From Cephalothrix simula (taxonomy: Eukaryota > Nemertea > Palaeonemertea > Archinemertea > Cephalotrichidae): DNA of 16,392 nucleotides. A model generated the notes under the pieces. It was given only the letters and a program-made list of their open reading frames with translations. It did not search any database and had not been told where the DNA came from. The DNA lies in contig JAXIUW010002231.1 of assembly GCA_035591015.1 (NCBI GenBank), forward strand, positions 1 through 16,392. The letters run 5' to 3'. The position numbers and the translations under genes are program-made. This document shows, in pieces, positions 9,720 to 16,392 of this stretch. Within the stretch, counting starts at the first letter, position 1. Each line of letters opens with the position of its first letter.

Positions 9720-10043
9720 CCTTATGCCAGACGATGTCAACAGAATCTTTCTTCAAAAACGTTTATCATCTTCAAGTCTGATTATTTTAAACTTAATTTT
9801 GTGAGACTGGCAGTATCAGTTGCTTTTTGATCAAGGAAGGCATCAGCAGAGACTTAACGAATCTTTTTAAACATATAAATCAACAGTTAGTCACGATAGC
9901 TTAAAACGTTATTAAAATATGACATTTTATCATTAGTATCTCTTCTTCTGATAAAATTTTCTAAGCAAGTGGATTTTCAACCATAATTTTTTCCTCGATT
10001 TATTTAAAATATACAAGTCCGATGTAGTCATCAATAATCATCA

Positions 10044-10313
10044 ATGTTCCAAAGATCACAGAATCGCAGCATCCTGCCTAATTTTGACCTAAGTTCCGGT
10101 ATCACCAAGATGGTATTCAACTGCCTTCATCATGCTGATGCTGTTCTAAATGATCGACTGGCCGAAATGCTTCCAATTTCAATTTATAGTGTAGATTGGT
10201 ACGTGTTGCGGATTATCGAACATATCAAAATGGCACCTTTTAAAGGATTTTTGATGAATTCTGGCGATCTCTTTAATATGGTACAGGTAGTCAAGTACAA
10301 AATCATGAAATAG
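10044..10313 (+). pseudogene. Very tentative remnant of a receptor C-terminal exon
   Basis: An 89-codon frame ends at TAG 10311-10313. Its middle, FNCLHHADAVLNDRLAEML then IYSVDWY, recalls the spacing in the C-terminal part of insect odorant receptors (7tm_6 family). There a cysteine-containing helix is followed by a Y..(D/N)W(Y/F) motif and a final helix. Here the last part (IKMAPFKGF, LFNMVQVVKY) would be that helix, but about seven or eight residues between the W-Y pair and the helix appear missing and the usual Y-S-Y-(F/T) ending is absent. If real it would be a degraded fragment. I see no matching upstream exons. A frame this long is also expected by chance, and a 109-codon frame overlaps it on the other strand. 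The resemblance is from memory of the family pattern, not an alignment. Confidence 0.12.
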
Positions 10314-11029
10314 GATGACTTCATCCGTTCATTCAATCTTGATTTAAGCAAATATTCTTCGACCATATGAGTCATTACACCAAATAAATAATGTGCTAAT
10401 CGTTCAAACAAAAGAAATCGAAAGTAGATCGTGTTCGGTTTTAATGAAATTTCCTCATCATGAAGGAATATTGTATCCACATCTACTTCATTAAACCCAT
10501 TTTCAATGAACATGCACTAAAATATTGATTTGATATTAAATTGGGACTAAGTGTAATATCTAATATAAATAGTGTAGGATCAATTTCAGCCTCTTCAAAG
10601 GTACCTGATCAGCAACATTTTCTCTCTACAACAGTTAGCTGTTTATGCCTTGAATTGGCAACTAGCTATTGAGCTCTCAACAGTGGTAAAAAAGCTTAAC
10701 CATATCCCATGAGAGAGTCGGTAATGTATATGAGATGTGAGTCAGGAGTCCTACTCGACAAGATGAATAACGATGAAATACAAATAGGAAAATGGCGACA
10801 GGCAAGTAGGAGAAAAATAAAAGAAATATACACAAAGTCATTAATGTTGAGAACTAAAGAATTTTTTCGTAGGGATTTGTAACCCCAATAGGGTGCAGAA
10901 TAGAATTCTGGAACTTAAAAAATCCAGAAATCTTCAATTAAATCAATAAAATATCAAAGGAGTACGAACCACAGAAAATTCATTACAGTTTATAAGAGGA
11001 CTCGATTCAGGGGATAGTTTTCAGAAGCC
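10314..11029. other. Gene-free AT-rich DNA
   Basis: No supported gene. The minus-strand 109-codon frame reaches into this region from 10513, but it has no recognised domain. Small structures only: a hairpin with 7-base arms ttctgga (10906-10912) and tccagaa (10923-10929), and a local palindrome acagttagctgt near 10630. Confidence 0.5.
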
Positions 11030-11126
11030 GTAAACTTGCCTCTGTTGAAGCTGCGCTGTGTACAGACCCTTCCTCGAGGATCCCTTGTGCCTTTTCACAT
11101 GAAAAAACCTGCATTACTCTTCAGTC

Positions 11127-11135
11127 ACTTCCGGT
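11127..11135 (-). promoter_or_regulatory. ETS-type motif (first of two)
   Basis: ACTTCCGGT on the plus strand reads ACCGGAAGT on the minus strand, a close match to the class I ETS consensus. It has an identical partner 44 bases downstream. Confidence 0.35.
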
Positions 11136-11170
11136 TTTCCATCAGAAGAGGTCAAGCATTTGCTCAGCTA

Positions 11171-11179
11171 ACTTCCGGT
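11171..11179 (-). promoter_or_regulatory. ETS-type motif (second of two)
   Basis: Identical to the motif at 11127-11135 and in the same orientation. The pair inside a G+C-richer patch is more suggestive than either alone, but a repeated sequence could also explain it. Confidence 0.35.
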
Positions 11180-11443
11180 TGGTGCCCTTTAGAACTTGCC
11201 TAATTTGCACTTTTCCTACTCGTTTGCCGAACAAGACAGAGAACGCTGAATATTTATAGTATATACACCTCAGAATTCCGATGAAAAAAGGTGCTTTGAT
11301 GCTTTCGCTGTTTTCTGCTATTTAAAATTATTTTGTGCAGAATTTTTGTTTCCATTTTTCAGTTTGATAATATCGTTTCATTTTGACATCATCTTGCTTT
11401 GAAATACCATGAGGCTCATATTTCAGATAACCTTTCACCTTGT

Positions 11444-11533
11444 TCAAAAATTTGGTAATAGGTGTCGCAAGCTAAATCATTTCTTTGTAAATTCTCATTT
11501 ACAAGTTGCGTCACCTATTAGCAGAATTTTTCA
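11444..11533 (+). ncRNA. Compact hairpin of pre-miRNA size, or tiny foldback element
   Basis: The left arm aaaaatttggtaataggtgt (continuing cgcaa, 11446-11470) pairs with the right arm 11506-11531, whose reverse complement begins aaaaattctgctaataggtg and continues acgcaa. The arms match over about 25 positions with three or four mismatches. The inner part pairs again imperfectly (tgtaaa/tttaca) and leaves a small terminal loop. Total length is about 90 bases, the size of an animal miRNA precursor. No known conserved miRNA seed is recognised. A short MITE with near-identical arms is an equally good explanation. The 62-codon frame at 11409-11597 runs through the hairpin and is probably incidental. 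Confidence 0.35.
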
Positions 11534-11689
11534 CTACACATTAATGATAACTATTAAAATAATGAACCTTAAACCTTACAATGGATGTGAATTCTAGAGA
11601 ATGAAAAAATATTACATTTATCAATCTTATCTTTCAAAATATCAAAAATTATGGATGCTCCAATTATTATATGAAACAGATTTAGATAT

Positions 11690-12005
11690 TAAATGCTCGA
11701 GATAGTCGAGTTCGGCCAACAGGACGGTAAAGGGGTGGCATTGTATCGCGACGCAGCTTTAAGACCGTAACCGTAAGGTTGCAGTAAAAAGTAAGCTGCA
11801 AGATTAACATATGGCTAAATTTTTCTTCCCTCGTTTCGCTCGGCATAATGAAAATTACGGTAATCATCGTTTTAACACAGAAAAGAAAAATGTTAGGGTA
11901 GCGTCTTTTGCTGTTGTTATAGCTTAAAACATCTTGGTCCTTAAAAGGCCAGATCAGAGGGCCGTCCATCGCTCAAACTAAAATTGGCCTATCAGGGCCG
12001 ATCAA
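11690..12005. other. G+C-richer patch, possible old repeat fragment
   Basis: Composition rises above background and the sequence has a different flavour (cctcgtttcgctcggc, gacggtaaaggggtggcatt). Small inverted pairs occur (ctcga/tcgag near 11697-11711; gcagctt/aagctgc around 11755-11800). A loose direct repeat is present: ggccagatcagagggccg near 11948 and ggcctatcagggccg near 11986. The minus strand has a 95-codon frame (11682-11969), and another frame is also open over part of it. Neither resembles a family I know. A decayed transposable-element fragment is the likeliest reading, but I cannot name it. Confidence 0.35.
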
Positions 12006-13030
12006 TGACTTATCCTGTTATCCAAGTGAATAGGATAATACAAATTTAGACTGTACTCAATGCACTAAATCGACCATGATTTGTATAGTCTTAAAATCTA
12101 AACATCATGAACTTAACTTGGAACTCCATTAAACAGAAATTGTACTGTTCAGGAGATATGATTATTGAAACGAATAAGGCTAATTTTAACTATTAAAAGG
12201 GTTTCAAAAATGTGGCCCGCCAAAAAAGGACTACCTCGCTTTACTCTTCAAGCTCAAAAACATAATATACAGTACTGCGATGATACAAGCGTTTTTTTTG
12301 CAAATTATAGAGCACACAAGGTGTTATAGCAAACAACAATCAAAGTATAGTAACGAAATTATATATGCCACTCAAACCCAAATAGACTAGAATCTGTAAT
12401 CTTATCGTTCCAAATAGCTGTCAAAATTCGATCAACCGACATGATACGGATAGATATGGTAGAGTTTTCTTACTATTTCGATTTATAACAGACTTCGTAT
12501 TATCATTCTTTTTCAGAACTTCATCTGAGAATTCTCTAACGTTTTTAAGTTCCTTCTTTACTTACATCAAGAGGGTTACAATTTTACCAAAGCGTTATCC
12601 GTAGTGATGTAGCTCTAGTATTGATGTAGAGGTTTTATATTTTATATTGATAATCCACCTGCAAGTTGTGATCAGTTGTGCAAAATTTTTACCGCACTGT
12701 CCTCAGGAGAGTCACTCACTGAGCAACTTAAGCCATATATTTTAGAGTACCGGGTTTATTACAACTAATTATCTAAAATTAATCTCACAAATATACATAA
12801 GACCCTGTTTAAATTTTTAGGAGACTTGCAAAAGCACACAGTAGAAATAGACCACACATTCATATAAAATTCAATAAAATTTAAAGATTTAAAAAAATTC
12901 AATAAAAACGTAATGTAATCTGTCATGAATAATAATTATCAGAAATAAGTCTAGAATCGTTGATTAATGGGTTAATTTACATAAAACATTAAGTTCATTA
13001 AAAGATTTAATATTTAATTTGAATTATAAG
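12006..13030. other. Gene-free AT-rich DNA
   Basis: Stops are dense in all frames and no exon-like composition is seen. A short fragment near 12210-12240 (gtggcccgccaaaaaaggac) is more G+C-rich but too short to interpret. A small repeat agttgtg occurs twice near 12665. Nothing else is supported. Confidence 0.5.
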
Positions 13031-13160
13031 TGACCATTATAAAAATCGATGTAGCAAAAGCTAGTAAAGGTATCGTGATTCTCGTGTTAATTTTAAAATA
13101 TTCTTGCAATATTTAGCGATGCATTAAAAAATCAAAATATTGATTTTGGCAGCCCTAATT
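13030..13160 (-). mobile_element. Possible solo end of a hAT-like element
   Basis: Read on the minus strand, the segment begins TAGGGCTGCCAAAATC and continues through ATATTTTGATTTTT, a cgatgcat-type block and ATCGATTTTT. hAT transposons often have termini of the C/TAGGG-TGCCA kind followed by such subterminal AT-rich repeats. An imperfect palindrome, aaaatcaaaatattgatttt, lies near 13128-13147. I find no matching opposite terminus, no 8-base target duplication and no transposase. The call rests on general resemblance only. Confidence 0.2.
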
Positions 13161-13693
13161 AAACCTTTACTGAATGCAGTCTATTTCTATTAGATTGAAA
13201 ATACAATTCGGTACAAATATAATAAAATGTACAGATAAAAGCTAACTTAAATTAAGCAACTTCCTAAAAAAATTTCAATAAAAAGTGTTAACTAAGGAAC
13301 AGTGTTTAGTAAAATTTTAAAGAACTAAACTTGTCTAAGTTAAAATATCTTACACAAGATTTTAAAATGTACATTTTTTTGTTATAATATAACCATTATT
13401 ACACTTTTTAATCTTTACATACTGAAATATACAGTACTTAATAATAATGTTAATATCTCACTAACATTACAATATTTACATAATTAAATTATTTTTTATA
13501 TAAAACTGACATATTATTTTCTCAGGCAATTGCCTTTTAAGATACACTACTCACAATAGCACCAAAAATGCGGATTTACAATAAAAGTACCAGTACTAAG
13601 AAAAAAATATTATTTTGGTTGTTACAACAAAATAAACAATATACGCTAAATGCAGTAAACAAAAGAATTTTTTTTAAAATTTAAGCCAAACCA
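13161..13693. other. Very AT-rich gene-free DNA
   Basis: Long A/T runs with many ATATA and TTAAA stretches and no open frames of note. No repeat unit, gene or RNA can be supported. Confidence 0.55.
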
Positions 13694-13710
13694 GAGGCGT
13701 ACGCCTCCGG
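13691..13710. repeat. 20-base G+C-rich palindrome with one mismatched pair
   Basis: The core gaggcgtacgcctc (13694-13707) is a perfect 14-base palindrome. It extends to 20 bases with one mismatched pair. It stands at the left edge of a G+C-richer patch (about 13685-13870) that also holds an X-box, so it could belong to a promoter-like segment or to a repeat. Confidence 0.8.
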
Positions 13711-13814
13711 CCAAACATATGACTGGCGTTTTAGTGGTGACAACCAACTTCCGTCGTTGGGGAAGTATATGATGCCAAATTGGAGAAATAAAACATGGCC
13801 TCATCAACATCACT

Positions 13815-13828
13815 GTTGCTATGGTTAC
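13815..13828 (-). promoter_or_regulatory. Perfect RFX X-box motif
   Basis: On the minus strand the sequence is GTAACCATAGCAAC, an exact match to the RFX consensus GTNRCC-N2-RGYAAC. RFX factors drive cilium genes in animals and use this inverted-repeat-like site. The surrounding patch is more G+C-rich than the background. No adjacent first exon is certain: the minus-strand 74-codon frame (13646-13870) overlaps the site but has no recognised domain. Confidence 0.4.
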
Positions 13829-13870
13829 CAAAAAGAGAAATCTATAGAGATCTAATCCGACCCATGTCAT

Positions 13871-15171
13871 CCATTAAAGCATACCTTCGTTTTATTGCAG
13901 ATTTGAGATGAAAAAATAAATAAGAAATGATATGGTGAGATTTATATATGATACAGACATAAAATAATTAAAAATAATATCTTTTAAAAATTTCTGAATC
14001 TAGGAAATGTTTACTTTAATAAAATACAATTACTTTAGGGAAAATATCACTGGTTAGTAAGCTGTGCATCGGTGGAAGCATTTTATCGTTTGGTGTTAAT
14101 CACGACACAGATCAATGGAACTATTGCCATAAACATTAGTTATCAAAAAAAGTATATCCCCGATAATGAGCAACAATAGGATATGGAATATAAATTATAT
14201 CTACATAAACATAAACAATTAATTCAAAATTTTGAAAATGACATTATCATGACAAAAGTCTTTATAGGTCAGGAAATGGCAACGACTTTTTATGGACCGA
14301 AAAGCTTGTCAAGAACTTCCACCAATGTACAATACCACCAGTAAGAACTTAATTTACAAAAACTACAAACTCAAATACTTTTTGTGGTATTTTGAAATTT
14401 AAAATTAATTTAAATGTATGGGTTTTTCTATTAAATTGCCAAGGGTTGGATCAGGTTGGATAAATATTTAAATGTGATATTACATTTAAAGACAAAAGCT
14501 TATTAAACATTTTCCTTTTTTTCAAATATAAGTGATTATAAGCAGTATTAGAGATAAAAGCCTTAAGTATCGGAATTTTAAGTCTTCAGAAGATCTCGGA
14601 AACACGTCAACTGACTAAGATAAAATAAAGCTTCTTTTTCTGAAGCGAAAAAAGAAACCCTACATGACAAGTCGTAGGAAATCATGAGTCATGAAGGTGT
14701 TTAATGAGCTGATGATGGGCTTCAAGAAGAAATTACTCGTCAAGGAATGTAGAAGAAAAAGAAATGAATAAATGCGAGTAATTACTTAATTAAATGCACC
14801 CCTGTGGAGTAGCTGAATCGAATTTTTTTCAGTTTTGAATTATCCTGAATGACTATCGTTTTTATTAAAGAAAACTCATTCAAACAGTCTCATAATTTTT
14901 ACCTTGAAATGTCTTCGTTCACACCGATTTATTTTCTGCACTTCATTTTCGATTTTCTTAGGGTTCAAATCAATATCTGATCCTTTAACGACTATAGGTG
15001 ATTGACAATTTGAAGTCGATTATTTTTACCACTGCTTGGTTGAGATAAAATTTAGAATTAAAAGAAATCTATGAACGTTATATCAGACCCATAGGCAAAC
15101 TGCAGTCAGCTTTTTTTTAAATAAGGTTTATTGAGAAAAAACTCTCATCCTTGTCCGCCATCATGGATTCA
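13871..15171. other. Gene-free AT-rich DNA
   Basis: No exon or RNA gene is supported. Minor structure includes a perfect 9-base-arm hairpin (tttaaatgt/acatttaaa) near 14468-14491 and a 9-base direct repeat ggttggatc/ggttggata near 14446. A purine-rich segment around 14640-14770 has several AAGAAG runs. Nothing else stands out. Confidence 0.5.
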
Positions 15172-15185
15172 GTTTCCATAGCAAC
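15172..15185 (-). promoter_or_regulatory. RFX X-box motif next to a YY1-like start site
   Basis: The minus strand reads GTTGCTATGGAAAC, fitting the X-box pattern RYYNYY-N2-RRNRAC exactly. On the same strand, a few bases further on, is CCATGATGGCGGACAAGG, which contains an ATGGCGG core typical of YY1 sites that overlap animal start codons. An X-box followed by an ATGGCGG initiator is a reasonable promoter/first-exon picture. In the frame starting inside the X-box, the peptide METESMMADKDES runs 20 codons to a stop, so an intron would have to begin early; the only nearby GT is a poor donor. Confidence 0.4.
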
Positions 15186-15666
15186 ACAAAGAATGTCATC
15201 TCTCCAAGAGAAGCCATAGCTAAGTAAATTTAAATTCTCCACAAAAGCCTATGTATATTCTGTTTTAAAGATCAAAATAATTTTTTAACAGAATATGATT
15301 TGAAATTTAAGATTGATTAAGCTTTGTCTTTCTGTGTAATATCATCATTTTTCAAACTAAATAAAGCAGACGTGCACTCTCTGTGCAGATTGAAATAATC
15401 AGATAATATCAACCCGTAAATAATATACCAATTAGTGTCTGTATCAAATGTATTATTAAATTTTTAAAAATAATTATTAAAATAGCGGATAAAAAATGTT
15501 CAAAAGAAGAACCTTATTCACCCGTACTGTTATTTTCATAAAAAGGCGCAGCAGTAATGAAAATACTGTTTTTATGATATATTAAAGCAGATTATCTTTT
15601 CAACTTGAAATAAAGGTTTTAAGAACAAAAAATTGAGAAAATTATTACCGAGTTAAGACGTCAATA

Positions 15667-15740
15667 TGTTCACTGAATCACTGTGAATATCATGAACGCT
15701 CTCCATCACGAAACTTATGCTCACTGGGAACATCATGAAC
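15667..15740 (+). repeat. Imperfect direct repeat around atcatgaac
   Basis: Two segments about 45 bases apart share the order tgYtcactg, then gaaYatcatgaac. The first copy also carries an extra ttcac/gtgaa hairpin. It is a small diverged duplication with no known meaning. Confidence 0.5.
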
Positions 15741-15785
15741 ATTAATCTCCGTTTCTTAAGTATTAGGAATAACGTCACTATAGTT

Positions 15786-15806
15786 TCATCATCATCGTCG
15801 TCGTCA
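15786..15806 (+). repeat. Short TCA/TCG trinucleotide tract
   Basis: Seven trinucleotides in register: three TCA, three TCG, one TCA. It is the only trinucleotide microsatellite in the window. In frame it would encode serine repeats, but the surrounding sequence is not open for any length. Confidence 0.8.
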
Positions 15807-15992
15807 CAAAATTCCTTGCCAATGTTTTAAACATTGTAATTTGGACACATTATATAAATATTATATTCGTTATTTGCTTCATTACCCTCGGTCCGAGACG
15901 GCAGGAATATCTTTGATTGTCTTATAAAGACACCTTGATGATTCCATTGACACTTTATCTAAGCCACGTTGACTTTAACTGACCAGCACAGG

Positions 15993-16004
15993 CGGCCATT
16001 TTGG
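15993..16004 (+). promoter_or_regulatory. YY1-type motif CGGCCATTTTGG
   Basis: Matches the YY1/Pho core CGGCCATNTTG and is embedded in a small G+C-rich pocket (ggcggccattttggcc, a near-palindrome). No gene start is evident next to it. Confidence 0.3.
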
Positions 16005-16196
16005 CCCATCATTATTTTGGCACTAAATTGAGATCTAGGGAGATTCCAAGCCCAAAACTCATTCTTGTATGGCAGCAAAAGTGAATATGTCCTGAAGAGA
16101 AATCAGAAAAATAATTTTAAATATATCATAATACATTATCATTCATTTCAGGATAGTAATGCAGCTGCCTTCACTGCAGGATTATGGCCCGAAGTC

Positions 16197-16248
16197 CCAT
16201 TACGTAATAAAATATAAAACAAATACTTAATATCCTATTACGTAATGG
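16197..16248. promoter_or_regulatory. Inverted pair of TTACGTAA bZIP sites
   Basis: A perfect 13-base inverted repeat (ccattacgtaata, 16197-16209, and its reverse complement at 16236-16248) is separated by 26 AT-rich bases. Each arm contains the ten-base palindrome ATTACGTAAT (16199-16208 and 16237-16246), the optimal site for PAR/C-EBP-type bZIP factors. The match weakens a few bases beyond the arms (ggcccgaagtcc against ggcc), so it could also be the core of a very short foldback element. Confidence 0.45.
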
Positions 16249-16392
16249 CCAATAACTTTCAAATTTAAATTAATTATCAATCTCACTTAGTGCTTAGTCT
16301 TAAAATTTAAGGATATATTTGTTTAAATTTTATTGTATCGAACTATTTTTGCATTGTGTCCACTATTTTTTATTATCATAATTATTATTTCT

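Larger units (their letters stand above)
7547..10043. other. Gene-free AT-rich DNA with short duplications
   Basis: No supported exon or RNA gene. Visible structure: a perfect 10-base tandem duplication at 7901-7920 (ttagttgatc), a 23-base duplication at 8431-8476, a hairpin aagttcg/cgaactt near 9611-9626, a 14-base duplication near 9693-9719, and a 10-base inverted pair tgacttatta (9549-9558) and taataagtca (9673-9682). The 75-codon frame at 9249-9476 and the 64-codon minus-strand frame at 8404-8598 have no family resemblance and fit chance expectation. Confidence 0.5.
11030..11220. other. G+C-richer island with two ETS motifs
   Basis: By hand count 11041-11220 is about 46% G+C, well above its neighbours. 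Two copies of ACTTCCGGT, a strong ETS-family (GABP/ELK-type) core, lie at 11127-11135 and 11171-11179 in the same orientation, 44 bases apart. This fits a promoter, but it also fits a remnant of an older repeat or gene. The minus strand has short charged open stretches (for example LKGTNRKLAEQMLDLF and EKAQGILEEGS) in one frame separated by two stops. No TSS element or clear downstream first exon is visible. A short signal-peptide-like start (MKKGALMLSLFSA) occurs at 11281 but stops after 14 codons. Confidence 0.35.
15186..16392. other. Gene-free AT-rich DNA with short repeats and motifs
   Basis: No exon is supported. The stretch contains a loosely repeated segment at about 15667-15740, a short trinucleotide run at 15786-15806, a YY1-like site at 15993-16004 and a bZIP inverted repeat at 16197-16248. 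The last 140 bases are almost pure A/T. Confidence 0.5.

Noticed and set aside
11682-11969. 95-codon minus-strand frame
   Set aside because: Another frame over the same bases is also open for part of it, and the region looks like an old repeat patch rather than a gene.
13646-13870. 74-codon minus-strand frame
   Set aside because: It runs through a 20-base palindrome and an X-box motif and shows no domain, so it is probably incidental to the G+C-richer patch.

Overview
The window reads as AT-rich, gene-poor nuclear DNA from an animal, most likely an invertebrate. There are no operons, Shine-Dalgarno sites or long intact reading frames. No reading frame exceeds 116 codons, and at this base composition (roughly one third G+C) frames of 90-120 codons are expected about once or twice by chance in 16 kb. 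I see no rRNA, tRNA, CRISPR array, virus, or intact transposase or reverse transcriptase. The organism cannot be pinned down further from sequence alone.

The best protein-coding candidate is near the left end. After a good splice acceptor at 1235-1236, an 84-codon frame runs to a stop at 1489. It has clearly higher G+C than its surroundings and encodes a charged, helical C-terminal tail of a protein I do not recognise. The rest up to about 10 kb is mostly anonymous AT-rich intergenic or intronic DNA. It is interrupted by three separate foldback (inverted-repeat) elements at 2265-2559, 4615-4756 and 7374-7546, which look like miniature non-autonomous transposons of different families, plus several short tandem duplications.

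From 10 to 12 kb there is a very weak candidate receptor-gene remnant (10044-10313), a more G+C-rich patch with two identical ETS-type motifs (about 11030-11220), a compact 90-base hairpin of pre-miRNA size (11444-11533) and another anonymous G+C-richer patch (11690-12005). From 12 to 16.4 kb the DNA is very AT-rich and without genes. It contains two perfect matches to the RFX X-box consensus (13815-13828 and 15172-15185), the second beside a possible minus-strand start codon and a YY1-like motif. It also has a perfect inverted repeat of two TTACGTAA bZIP sites (16197-16248). These are motif-level observations; none shows function by itself.

I do not see a coherent multi-gene system here. The most useful leads are the terminal exon, the three foldback families, the small hairpin, and the motif-bearing islands that might mark promoters or enhancers.
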